DNA of 64,000 nucleotides from Tamlana crocina (GTDB lineage: Bacteria > Bacteroidota > Bacteroidia > Flavobacteriales > Flavobacteriaceae). Within the stretch, counting starts at the first letter, position 1. The number at the start of each line of letters is the position of its first letter. Shown here piece after piece: positions 25,712 through 33,996 of this stretch. The position numbers and the translations under genes are program-made. The notes under the pieces are model-generated. The model saw nothing but the letters and a program-made list of their open reading frames with translations, did no database searches and had not been told where the DNA came from. The stretch covers positions 873,501 to 937,500 of the forward strand of contig CP158972.1 in the NCBI GenBank assembly GCA_040429635.1, read 5' to 3'.

Positions 25712-26971
25712 ATGAGGTTTAGTGTGTTCAAAAATACAGTTTTATTCCCGATAGTTGCCGGGATTGTTTTGTTAATTTCCTGTGGGAACTTGTCGAAGTC
25801 TGAAGCACGAAGCTTGAAGCCCGAAGTTTATGAAACAACGGAAAATAATCCTGTCATTGTTGGCGCCAACCAAACGGAACTGTATTTGCCGCTATTAAAA
25901 GGCAAACGCGTTGGTGTCGTGGCGAACCAAACTTCGGTGGTTTTTAAAGCTGGAAGTTTGGAGCCTGAAGCCCAAAGTTTTTCGCATCTTATTGATTCTT
26001 TATTGGCGCTGAAGGTTAATGTTAAAAAAGTTTTTGCTCCCGAACACGGTTTTCGAGGTCAGGCTGATGCGGGCGAAGTGGTAAAAGATGGTGTCGATAC
26101 ACGCACCAACCTGCCTATTGTGTCGCTTTACGGCAACAACAAAAAGCCTTCGAAAGAACAGTTGCAGGATTTGGATATTGTGGTTTTCGATATTCAGGAT
26201 GTGGGCGCTCGGTTTTACACGTACATATCTACTTTACATTATGTGGTGGAGGCTTGTGCCGAGCAAAATATTCCGGTATTGATTTTAGACCGACCCAATC
26301 CAAACGGACATTATATTGATGGCCCTATTTTGGAGATGGAGCACCAAAGTTTTGTGGGGATGCACCCGATTCCGATAGTACATGGCATGACCATTGGCGA
26401 ATATGCAAAAATGATTAATGGCGAAAAATGGCTCAAAAACGGCGTGCAATGTGAGTTGTCCGTAATTCCAATTAAAAATTACGACCATAAAAAAACTTAC
26501 AGTTTGCCCATTAAACCGAGTCCGAATCTGCCCAACGATAAATCAATTAATCTGTATCCGAGTTTGTGTTTTTTTGAAGGCACCAATGTTAGCGCTGGAC
26601 GTGGAACGGATTCACAATTTCAAATTTTCGGAAGTCCGTTTTTAAATGCTGAGGTGTTTCCTTATGAATTTACCCCAAAACCGAACGACGGCGCAAAACA
26701 CCCAAAACACAAAAACAAATTGTGCTTCGGAAAAGATTTGCAGCAAACTAAAAATTTAAGCACACTAAACTTAAATTGGCTCATTGAAGCTTATAAAAAC
26801 ACAGCGGATAAGTCTCAATTTTTCAATAACTTTTTTGTGAAGCTCGCTGGGACACAAACGTTGCAACAGCAAATTGAGCAAGGCTTGACTGAAAAAGAAA
26901 TTAAAGCTACTTGGAGTGAAGGTTTGGAGAAGTTTAAGGAAATCCGTGAAAAATATTTGGTTTATCCGTAA
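25712..26971 (+). CDS. NamZ-like (DUF1343) exo-N-acetylmuramidase lipoprotein
   Basis: A 419-residue lipoprotein (signal up to LLISCGN, Cys about residue 24) of the DUF1343/NamZ (GH171) family. Family blocks: GKRVGVVANQTS, VKKVFAPEHGFRGQADAGE, DTRTNLPIVSLYG, LDIVVFDIQDVGARFYTYISTL, DRPNPNG and NVSAGRGTDSQFQIFGSP. NamZ releases N-acetylmuramic acid from peptidoglycan fragments, so a role in cell-wall recycling is likely. After the lipobox, a short Ser/Glu/Pro stretch (KSEARSLKPE) is encoded by a GAAGC-type low-complexity repeat. It is divergent from a Lol-type permease. Confidence 0.88.
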   Translation: MRFSVFKNTVLFPIVAGIVLLISCGNLSKSEARSLKPEVYETTENNPVIVGANQTELYLPLLKGKRVGVVANQTSVVFKAGSLEPEAQSFSHLIDSLLALKVNVKKVFAPEHGFRGQADAGEVVKDGVDTRTNLPIVSLYGNNKKPSKEQLQDLDIVVFDIQDVGARFYTYISTLHYVVEACAEQNIPVLILDRPNPNGHYIDGPILEMEHQSFVGMHPIPIVHGMTIGEYAKMINGEKWLKNGVQCELSVIPIKNYDHKKTYSLPIKPSPNLPNDKSINLYPSLCFFEGTNVSAGRGTDSQFQIFGSPFLNAEVFPYEFTPKPNDGAKHPKHKNKLCFGKDLQQTKNLSTLNLNWLIEAYKNTADKSQFFNNFFVKLAGTQTLQQQIEQGLTEKEIKATWSEGLEKFKEIREKYLVYP

Positions 26972-27280
26972 TAGGTTAAATAGTATTGTTTTATAGAAGT
27001 TAAATACGGTGTTTCAGGTTGATCGGAGTCGAAACCAAATTGAAATCCCAGCTGCTTAAGGCCTTTCGACTCTAGTTTATCTTGAGCGAAGCCGAAAGGA
27101 TTAGGGTGACAGTTGTCAACTTTATTTGAATACAGGCGTAACTACGGAATTCGTATATCCAATTTATATAAATTAATCAAAGCAAAAAGCACCCAGTTGC
27201 AGGTTTGCAACCAAGTGCTTCATCAAACAAAAACCCAAAATCAAACACTTCAAACGGGTTTTTTAACCAAACAAACCATG
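26972..27280. other. Intergenic region with dispersed repeats
   Basis: In 309 bp I see two fragments of the CGGAGTCGAAA / TTTCGACTC repeat family (about 27022-27101) and a minus-strand terminator at 27187-27220. No gene is evident. Confidence 0.55.
27187..27220 (-). terminator. Terminator of the TPR lipoprotein gene
   Basis: AAGCAC/GTGCTT and GTTGC/GCAAC pairs form a stem with a small symmetric internal loop; reading leftward it is followed by TTTTTGC. It is about 60 bp past the stop. Confidence 0.75.
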
Positions 27281-28573
27281 TTATAGTGCTTTAACTTCCT
27301 TGGTCGTTAAGGGGCCGAGTTCAAAGCTGCTTTCCAGTAATTCTTTTTTTAGTTTTTTTACATTTTCCAGGTTGTTGTTGGCTTTGTAGATTTTGGCCAA
27401 ATGAAACAATACATCGGGTTCAGAAGTTTTACCAACCACATGTTCTTCCATAACTTTTAAAGCTTCTTTTGTGTCGCCATGGTTGTAATGTGTCCACGCC
27501 AACAAATCGTACGATTGTGGGGTAGGTCGGTTTTGAATTTCCTCAATTGCTATTTTTAAAGCTTCTGTAGTTTGGGTAGCGTTTTCGGCGTATAAAAGGG
27601 TGTTGTGCTTGTTGTACATATCGCCATAAAGCGGATTTTTCACAGCATCGAAATAACGGTCCAATTCTTCTTCTTTTAAGTTTTGATTACCCATAAAATC
27701 GGCAATTTCTGCTTTTAGTAAATGGTAATCCGGAGCATTGTATGTTTTCGAAATGGCATTTAAAATACGCATGGCCTCATCGGCATTATTTTCGTGTGAA
27801 TAGACAATCCAAGCAAGGCCTTTTTTTGCATAAGCATCAGTGGGGTCGAGCTCCAAAGCTTTTAAATAATGTTGATAGGAATCGCTTATCTTTCCGGCGT
27901 GACCGTAATAATCGGCCAAGTTGGTGTAAACCCACTGTTTGGTTGAAGGTATATTTGAAGCTTCAGCAATGGTTTTGGCCTGCTCCATATATTTTATGGC
28001 AGCATCTAAATTTCCGCGATGGTCAGACCATTTTGACAAGCGGATTAAATAATCGAAATCGCCTTCTTTTCTCGTTTTTTCCAAATAGGTTTTGGCTATT
28101 TCAAAGTTTCCTAATTCCATGTGGACGTCGAACAGCATTTTTTGAGTGCCTTTTAAATTTTCGCCATTGGTTTCTGCTTTTTCCAAAAGTGCCAAAGCAT
28201 CCTTAAAACGGTGTTGCGAAATGTAGTTTCTGGCTAAAGATCTCAGATACCCAGCATGGCTGTAATGGGTAAAATTATTGGCTTCAATCAAGTAGTTTTC
28301 GGCATCGATAAGTGTTTCAATCTGTCCGGTGTGCTGAAAAATTTGAGATTGAGAGGCAGCGGCTTTGGCAAAGTAGGGGAACTGATTGGGTTCTTTTTCT
28401 AGCTTTTCTTCCCAAAAAATTAAATCAGATTTTACCAAATCCAGCCTCTCGTTCTCTGTGTTTTCTAAATAGATATTATAATCTTTCCTTTGGGTAATTT
28501 GTTTTTCTTTTTTGCCACAGCTTACCGTAATAATTAGCAAAAGCAAAATGGCTATATGTTTAAATGGTTTCAT
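27281..28573 (-). CDS. TPR-repeat lipoprotein of the DUF4331 cluster
   Basis: A 430-residue lipoprotein (VSCGKKE) made mostly of tetratricopeptide repeats, e.g. YTNLADYYGHAGKISDSYQHYLKALELDPTDAYAKKGLAW (about residue 215) and further degenerate units to the C-terminus. TPRs form a superhelix for protein binding, so it may scaffold the products of the two DUF4331-type genes just upstream on the same strand. A hairpin lies in the 87-bp gap to them. Substrate unknown. Confidence 0.82.
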   Translation of the reverse strand: MKPFKHIAILLLLIITVSCGKKEKQITQRKDYNIYLENTENERLDLVKSDLIFWEEKLEKEPNQFPYFAKAAASQSQIFQHTGQIETLIDAENYLIEANNFTHYSHAGYLRSLARNYISQHRFKDALALLEKAETNGENLKGTQKMLFDVHMELGNFEIAKTYLEKTRKEGDFDYLIRLSKWSDHRGNLDAAIKYMEQAKTIAEASNIPSTKQWVYTNLADYYGHAGKISDSYQHYLKALELDPTDAYAKKGLAWIVYSHENNADEAMRILNAISKTYNAPDYHLLKAEIADFMGNQNLKEEELDRYFDAVKNPLYGDMYNKHNTLLYAENATQTTEALKIAIEEIQNRPTPQSYDLLAWTHYNHGDTKEALKVMEEHVVGKTSEPDVLFHLAKIYKANNNLENVKKLKKELLESSFELGPLTTKEVKAL

Positions 28574-28608
28574 GTTGTGTTCTTTTTTTATAGTTTTTGT
28601 TTGGTAGT

Positions 28609-28643
28609 AACCCTAAAACAAGGCATAGCCAAGTTTTAGGGTT
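28609..28643. other. Intercistronic hairpin
   Basis: AACCCTAAAAC pairs perfectly with GTTTTAGGGTT around a 13-nt loop between the DUF4331-type lipoprotein and the TPR gene. It is not followed by a T run in the leftward direction, so mRNA stabilisation is more likely than termination. Confidence 0.5.
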
Positions 28644-28660
28644 GTGTAGGTGTTCATGTT

Positions 28661-29224
28661 TTACCAAGGCGAAGCTAGGTAAGGGAAGGAGCTCAAAAAG
28701 GCTTTGTCGTTGGCATCTACATTGTCGTTAGACAATCCAGGGTTTTCGCTAAAATCTTCACCGCCAAAAATGAGCAGTAATTCTACGGTAATGACATCGT
28801 CTGCCAAGGCTCTACCTGTTAAAACGTTGGTGCCATCGTAAAAGGTAGTGGTGCCGTCCAGCGATACGTTTAATACATCGGTAGCCAAAAGACCGGTAAA
28901 CGTAGCAGCATCTAAACCTAAAGCGTTTTCGTCACCAGCATTGTCATAAGCTGGGCTCAAGGCTATTAGGTTGGCTTCAAATTTACTCTGAAATGCTGCA
29001 TTCTGAGCCGATGGTACGGTTACGTTAAACATATCTTTATCTGCACTGGCCACAAAAACAGTGTTTACGGCAGGCCTACCCATTTGGTCTTCTTGGGTGT
29101 AGGTTCCAGAGAAATCTGGTCCGGTGGGTTGCATGGTGTTGTCATCATCGTTGGAACAGTTGAAAGCCATTAAGGAAACGGCACATGCCACTGTAAATAG
29201 TTTTATATTTTTTATAGTTTTCAT
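28661..29224 (-). CDS. DUF4331-related lipoprotein (C-terminal-type half)
   Basis: A 187-residue lipoprotein (LMAFNCSNDDD). Its body, QMGRPAVNTVFVAS, GRALADDVITVELLLIFGG and GLSNDNVDANDKAFLSSFPYLA, matches the C-terminal half of DUF4331 proteins, while the adjacent gene matches the N-terminal half. It is thus a split form of the family, or a paralogue that keeps only part. The family is thought to be exported; no enzyme activity is known. The three genes (29904 to 27281) run together on the minus strand. Confidence 0.8.
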   Translation of the reverse strand: MKTIKNIKLFTVACAVSLMAFNCSNDDDNTMQPTGPDFSGTYTQEDQMGRPAVNTVFVASADKDMFNVTVPSAQNAAFQSKFEANLIALSPAYDNAGDENALGLDAATFTGLLATDVLNVSLDGTTTFYDGTNVLTGRALADDVITVELLLIFGGEDFSENPGLSNDNVDANDKAFLSSFPYLASPW

Positions 29225-29253
29225 AATTCTAAAATTTATACGGTTGCGTTATT

Positions 29254-29904
29254 TTATTTTCTTTTTGATTCTACCCAAGTATTGATGGTGCCAGAGCCGC
29301 CAATCATACTTTTGGGCACTTCTACGACGATAGACATCACATTAGTACCAGCAAAGGTGTCGGCACCAGGATTGTTAAAGCTGGTGGCATTACCAGCAAT
29401 AATTTCTGAGTATTGTGCAAAATCCATAAAGAAGGGATCATCACGAGGCCCGGCAAAAAAGCTCATGCCTCCATACGAAGCTATTTTGGCATTTTCGCCA
29501 TATGCGGTAATATCTACCACGCCACCAACAGTAGCGTTGGTTTGAATGGTACTGTTCAATCCGGTTTGCGATGGTGCTACGGGACCGAAAAAGTACATTT
29601 TACCATCTTTTGGAATGGCTTGAATGACTAAGTCCTCTACATTGTCGTTGGTAGTATCAATATTAAATTCAACCAACACGTTTTCGTTAAATGTGGCACT
29701 GCCCGTTGCACTGGGGCTAAGTAAGCCTTGCAGGTTGGCTGCAAATACAATGTTGTCTGTGTTTTCACCTTGAAAGGCGTAAAAATCGGTAATATCACTA
29801 TTACCACCTTGAACGGCTGGAGCATCGATATGATCGGCCGCGATAATAAAGAAACTAGCTATGGCTAAGATTCCAATTCCAAATACAATTGTTAATTTTT
29901 TCAT
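29254..29904 (-). CDS. DUF4331 domain protein (N-terminal-type half)
   Basis: A 216-residue exported protein with a signal-like helix (residues 3-21). It begins with the DUF4331 signature AADHIDAPAVQGGNSDITDFYAFQGENTDNIVFAANLQGL. The His/Asp of DHIDAP and the DITDFYAF block are likely structural or ligand residues. It ends with VPKSMIGGSGTINTWVESKRK, whereas a complete family member would continue with the block found in the downstream gene. The 29-bp gap between them suggests co-translation. Function unknown, possibly in outer membrane or extracellular substrate handling. Confidence 0.85.
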   Translation of the reverse strand: MKKLTIVFGIGILAIASFFIIAADHIDAPAVQGGNSDITDFYAFQGENTDNIVFAANLQGLLSPSATGSATFNENVLVEFNIDTTNDNVEDLVIQAIPKDGKMYFFGPVAPSQTGLNSTIQTNATVGGVVDITAYGENAKIASYGGMSFFAGPRDDPFFMDFAQYSEIIAGNATSFNNPGADTFAGTNVMSIVVEVPKSMIGGSGTINTWVESKRK

Positions 29905-30060
29905 GATTTTGAGATTTTGTTGTTAATATGTTTTTGACTCTCACCCATACCTACGCAAAAAAGGAAATAGCGGTTTTGTTAAAATTTTGTTAAAGCAAAA
30001 GTTGTGGTTATAAAGCGTTAAAAACACTATTTTTACACCTTAAATATTTAGTGGATAGTT

Positions 30061-31233
30061 ATGAACCCATCTTCGGCAGGTTGGATAAAAAAGTTGGTTA
30101 GGGAGGTTGAAAAGAACAACCGTTTTTTGGTGTACGATGAAGAAAGCTTTTACGATGCTTTGCGCTCTTGCGGGTTTATTTATGGCAGCAATTTTAGTGT
30201 GGTGGCGCAGGTTTTTCCAAAAAAAGATTTTTCGGAAGAGGAACTGTGCAAAACCAATTTCTGTTTAGCGTTTTTGTACGCCCACGCCCAATCTAAAACC
30301 AGTGTACCCTTTGTAGAGAGTGTTATTACGTTTTACACGGCCATTAATGAAATAAAAACCTCGTTTTTTAAAGGGCTTTTAGGCGGGAAAAAATCGAATG
30401 AGCAATTGGAGGATATCATCCATAAACGTATTCAGATAGATGCTAATGTGCTCACAAAAAACTTCAATTATTTTATTATAAATGCCTTGTTGTACGTTGA
30501 TGTTTTGGCGTATATGGAATATTTGAAAAATGAAAGCATCAGTATTGATTATATTAAAAATTTGGAAGCTTCGATAGTCGCCATTTCATTGGATGTTTTA
30601 AATTCAAAAGCCTTAAAAAATCAGTACGACGAAAGTTTGATGAGGTTGTTCGAATCGTCATTGCGCTACAGCGATAACAAAAACTTCACTTATAAAAAAG
30701 CGGTGAGACATTTAAAGTCGCCATTGGAGAAATATTATGTTTTGGATATTTCGTGCATGGCCACTTGGAGCGACCAAATGATTGATGTAAAGGAAGAACA
30801 GTTTTTGGAAAAATTGGGGCGCGATTTAGATTTGAGCCTTTCCCGAATACACCAATCCATAAAAACGGTCAACCATTTTTATACTGAACATAAAGACAAT
30901 ATTGCGCTTTTAAGTTCTAAAAATATGGTGAAGAGTTTTTACGATAATTCCAGTAAAATGGTGTACAAACTCATTAGAAGAAACAGCAAGCGTTTGTATA
31001 GGGAATTAAAGGATAGCAAAGAGTTGATGGTGCTGCTAACCCAATCTACCGTTCGGGATTTAACTCCGGCCGAACAAAAAAAAGTACAGGAACAGCTTCT
31101 GGATATTTTTAAATCCATACCCAGTTTAGCTATTTTTTTATTGCCCGGAGGTGCCATCCTGCTGCCTTTGGTAGTTAAATTTATTCCTAAATTATTGCCT
31201 TCGGCTTTCGACGAAAACAGAATTGAAGAATAA
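30061..31233 (+). CDS. LETM1-like protein
   Basis: A 390-residue protein without a signal peptide. The C-terminal segment STVRDLTPAEQKKVQEQLLDIFKSIPSLAIFLLPGGAILLPLVVKFIPKLLPSAF matches the LETM1/ribosome-binding-like helix plus membrane helix of bacterial LETM1-related proteins. The N-terminal 300 residues are helical and Lys/Leu-rich, without a known domain. The mitochondrial LETM1 family concerns cation/proton exchange or ribosome tethering; in bacteria the role is unknown. It precedes lpxD by 64 bp, with its own likely promoter between them. Confidence 0.78.
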   Translation: MNPSSAGWIKKLVREVEKNNRFLVYDEESFYDALRSCGFIYGSNFSVVAQVFPKKDFSEEELCKTNFCLAFLYAHAQSKTSVPFVESVITFYTAINEIKTSFFKGLLGGKKSNEQLEDIIHKRIQIDANVLTKNFNYFIINALLYVDVLAYMEYLKNESISIDYIKNLEASIVAISLDVLNSKALKNQYDESLMRLFESSLRYSDNKNFTYKKAVRHLKSPLEKYYVLDISCMATWSDQMIDVKEEQFLEKLGRDLDLSLSRIHQSIKTVNHFYTEHKDNIALLSSKNMVKSFYDNSSKMVYKLIRRNSKRLYRELKDSKELMVLLTQSTVRDLTPAEQKKVQEQLLDIFKSIPSLAIFLLPGGAILLPLVVKFIPKLLPSAFDENRIEE

Positions 31234-31297
31234 AAACGGTTGATATTTGTCTTTTTTCTAGTAGATTTACACAACTACTAACTTAAAGACAACTATA

Positions 31298-32290
31298 ATG
31301 GTATCATACACTGTTGAAGAAATTAATAACCTGTTGAAGGGGGAATTAGTCGGAAATACCACCCAAAAGATTGAAGGTCCTGAGCAACTTCGAAAAGCAA
31401 AACCGCATCACATCACGTTTATTGGCAGTACCAAATACCTAAAATATTGGGATGAATCGGAAGCCAGTGCCGTGCTGGTTAACGATAATTTGTCGTTAGA
31501 ACCTGGTGAAAACCGAGCCATCATAAAAGTAAAAAATGCCGATTTGGCCATGGCCCAAGTGTTGGAGCTTTTCAATCCGCCGGCACCTGTGTTTGAAAGT
31601 GATATCCACCCCACGGCGGTAATCCACGACACGGCAAAAATAGGTGAAGGCTGTAAAATTGGAGCCAACTGCTACGTGGGTAAAGATGTTGTGCTTGGCA
31701 ATGGCGTGGTGTTGTATCCCAATGTTTGTGTTTTTGATGAAACCATAATTGGCGATAATACCGTAGCGTGGTCAGGAACCGTGATTCGCGAGCGTTGCAT
31801 CATTGGTAGTCACTGTATTTTCCACACGAATGTGAGTATTGGGGCCGATGGTTTCGGCTACCGTCCTAGCGACGATGGTCGTGGTTTGGTGAAAATCCCG
31901 CAAATTGGAAATGTAATTATTGGGCACTATGTTGAAATTGGGGCCAATTCTTGTGTGGATCGCGCTAAGTTTAGCTCAACCATCATTGGCGATGGCAGTA
32001 AAATTGATAATTTGGTGCAAATAGGCCACAACAGCGTTATGGGGCGCTCGTGTATCATGGCGGGGCACAGTGGACTGGCCGGTTCGGTAACTTTGGGCGA
32101 TGGTGTTATTATTGGTGGTGCCGCCTCGATAAAAGACCATACTACGATTCATTCGGGAGCTACAGTTGGTGCAGGCTCGGGAGTTGTTGGCGATGTGGAA
32201 GCCGGAAAAACCGTATTGGGTTACCCAGCGCAAGATTCGCGCGACATGCTAAAGCAGTGGGTGGCTATGCGCCGATTGACGAAGACGTAA
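31298..32290 (+). CDS. lpxD: UDP-3-O-acylglucosamine N-acyltransferase LpxD
   Basis: A 330-residue acyltransferase. The N-terminal LpxD-specific domain (YTVEEINNLLKGELVGNTTQKIEGPEQL) is followed by a left-handed beta-helix of hexapeptide repeats (residues about 105-310). The catalytic His244 lies in QIGHNSVMG. It adds the second 3-hydroxyacyl chain in lipid A synthesis, using acyl-ACP, in the cytoplasm. Here it is a stand-alone gene rather than part of an lpx cluster, so it may be a paralogue; the convergent neighbour is a LytTR regulator. Confidence 0.93.
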   Translation: MVSYTVEEINNLLKGELVGNTTQKIEGPEQLRKAKPHHITFIGSTKYLKYWDESEASAVLVNDNLSLEPGENRAIIKVKNADLAMAQVLELFNPPAPVFESDIHPTAVIHDTAKIGEGCKIGANCYVGKDVVLGNGVVLYPNVCVFDETIIGDNTVAWSGTVIRERCIIGSHCIFHTNVSIGADGFGYRPSDDGRGLVKIPQIGNVIIGHYVEIGANSCVDRAKFSSTIIGDGSKIDNLVQIGHNSVMGRSCIMAGHSGLAGSVTLGDGVIIGGAASIKDHTTIHSGATVGAGSGVVGDVEAGKTVLGYPAQDSRDMLKQWVAMRRLTKT

Positions 32291-32332
32291 AGTGAGTAGA
32301 GTAATATTTTTTAATTAATTATTTGAATAATA

Positions 32333-33088
32333 TTACTCCAACCACCCCTTAAAATCCTTAACGCGTTCACGGGCAACAATAACCTCCTGTTCATTAAACG
32401 AATTCAGTTTTATTTGTAAACGTGAGTTGGTGTAGCTTACCATATCTTTTATGGCATTGATGTTTACAAAGAATTTTCTGTTGATTCGGAAAAAAGTTTG
32501 GGGTTCCAGTTCGTTTTCCAAATGCTCTAAAGTGGTATCCAAAAGGTAATTCCGTCCCTCGGTGGTGTGCAGGTATGTCCCTTTGTTTTCACTGTAAAAG
32601 CATTCAATGTCGTCGATATTTATCAGTTTTAAATGCTGACCCACTTTTACCGAAAAGCGTTTTTTGTATTCGCGGTCTATGGGGTTAACGAGCAGTTTTT
32701 TTATATCGTTAAAATCTAAAGTTACGGCTTGGTTGTGGTGGGTGCGCTCTTTGTATTTGTTTACTGCGGTAGCCAAATCTTCGTCATCAATAGGTTTTAA
32801 CAGGTAATCGATACTATTAAGTTTAAAGGCTTGTAGGGCATATTCGTCGTAGGCTGTGGTGAAAATAACCGCCGATTTTATTTCGAGAGTTTCAAAAATT
32901 TCGAAGGATAGCCCATCGCTGAGTTGAATATCGAGGAAAATTAAATCGGGGTGCGTATGGTTTTGAAACCAATCGATGGATTCTTTAACGGAATGTAACA
33001 TGGTTTCGGCATTGAGTCCTAAATTTTGAAGCATGCGTTGCAGCCTTCTTGCCGATGGTTTTTCGTCCTCTATGATAATAATGTTCAT
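32333..33088 (-). CDS. LytTR-family response regulator
   Basis: A 251-residue two-component regulator. The receiver domain (residues 1-120) has the acidic pair in IIEDEKP, phospho-acceptor Asp in LIFLDIQLSDG, and Lys in LLKPIDDEDL. The C-terminal LytTR DNA-binding domain (about 150-251) contains FFRINRKFFVNINAI and the ending VIVARERVKDFKGWLE. It follows two 2TM genes and a LytS-type kinase on the minus strand, so it is the likely output of that operon. Target genes are unknown. Confidence 0.93.
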   Translation of the reverse strand: MNIIIIEDEKPSARRLQRMLQNLGLNAETMLHSVKESIDWFQNHTHPDLIFLDIQLSDGLSFEIFETLEIKSAVIFTTAYDEYALQAFKLNSIDYLLKPIDDEDLATAVNKYKERTHHNQAVTLDFNDIKKLLVNPIDREYKKRFSVKVGQHLKLINIDDIECFYSENKGTYLHTTEGRNYLLDTTLEHLENELEPQTFFRINRKFFVNINAIKDMVSYTNSRLQIKLNSFNEQEVIVARERVKDFKGWLE

Positions 33089-33140
33089 TTGGCAGGTTTT
33101 ATTGGTTTGTATAAAATTTCAATGTGACTGTTAGAAAAGA

Positions 33141-33443
33141 TTATTCCCATCGTTTGGTGTTTTCTTTGTTAAGGTACTCTTTCATTTTCCGGGTTTCCCA
33201 TTCTTTTTTGAAAACAATTCGGCCTTTAAATACGTGCCAACCATGGATGAAGATAAAAACCGTCCAACCGACAAGAATGATAATATCGAACCAAAAGAAG
33301 AAATCGACATGCGGCCCTTCCATGATATACAGATTATAGAGCAAAAGTGCCACCACGATAAAGTACCCCACCAAATGAATGTAAAATATTTTTAGGTAAT
33401 AGACCTTCTTTTTAGCTTTTAAATAGTCTTTTTCGGCACTCAT
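33141..33443 (-). CDS. 2TM-domain protein (100 aa)
   Basis: A 100-residue protein with two membrane helices (residues about 23-43 and 50-66) and the conserved C-terminal 2TM tail VFKKEWETRKMKEYLNKE. It begins two bases after the stop of another 2TM gene. Together with the fused 2TM domain on the kinase, three copies of the domain are encoded here. 2TM proteins usually stand next to LytS/LytTR systems and may sense membrane state; this is inferred. Confidence 0.85.
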   Translation of the reverse strand: MSAEKDYLKAKKKVYYLKIFYIHLVGYFIVVALLLYNLYIMEGPHVDFFFWFDIIILVGWTVFIFIHGWHVFKGRIVFKKEWETRKMKEYLNKENTKRWE

Positions 33444-33445
33444 TG

Positions 33446-33796
33446 TTATTCGAATTTACGTTTGTTTTGCTCTTTTTCCATGAATTCTTTTGTTTTGCGT
33501 TCTTCCCAGTTTTTTCCGAATAGGAAATCGGGGCCAAAAACGCTTAAAAAGTGAAACAGTAAGCCAATGCCCCAAAAAATAGCCGTGGCAAAGGTGCCGA
33601 AGCTAAAAAGGGTTCCGCCGTTTGAAACGATGACGATAATTATAAATAGGTTGACGATGACGTAACTGGCAACATGCCAATAAAAGCCTAGTAATTTTTT
33701 TACCTTTTCTTTGGCTCTGAGGTAAGCTTCCTCTCTGGAATATTGTTCCTCTCGGGAAGCTTGGTTGTTATAGGGTTCTAAATCGTGATTTTTCAT
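33446..33796 (-). CDS. 2TM-domain protein (116 aa)
   Basis: A 116-residue protein with a charged N-terminus (REEQYSREEAYLRAKEKVKKLLGFYWH), two membrane helices (about residues 43-60 and 72-90) and the C-terminal FGKNWEERKTKEFMEKEQNKRKF tail of the 2TM family (PF13239). It is followed by a second 2TM gene with a 2-bp gap. A 200-bp gap holding dispersed repeats separates it from the upstream kinase gene, so it may have its own promoter. Confidence 0.85.
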   Translation of the reverse strand: MKNHDLEPYNNQASREEQYSREEAYLRAKEKVKKLLGFYWHVASYVIVNLFIIIVIVSNGGTLFSFGTFATAIFWGIGLLFHFLSVFGPDFLFGKNWEERKTKEFMEKEQNKRKFE

Positions 33797-33899
33797 GTGC
33801 CTTATATTTAATACATTAAATGGGTGTAGAGAGGTAATTTAAAAAGTTGTCATTCCGAACTACGTGAAGGAATCTTTAAAAATGAAGTTTCAAATTGTG

Positions 33900-33935
33900 A
33901 GATTGCTTCACTTGGACTGCGCTCAGTGCAGGCTG
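33900..33935. repeat. 36-bp dispersed repeat copy
   Basis: AGATTGCTTCACTTGGACTG... through ...AGTGCAGGCTG is the inverted match, with a few changes, of 15505-15540. Beside it, ATTCCGAACTACGTGAAGGAAT at 33852-33873 is another repeat-like string. The region separates kinase and 2TM genes. Confidence 0.65.
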
Positions 33936-33996
33936 TGTCTTCTGCATCAATGGCGTTTGTTTTTTTACTTTTTAGATAGATTCATGTTTTAATAAA

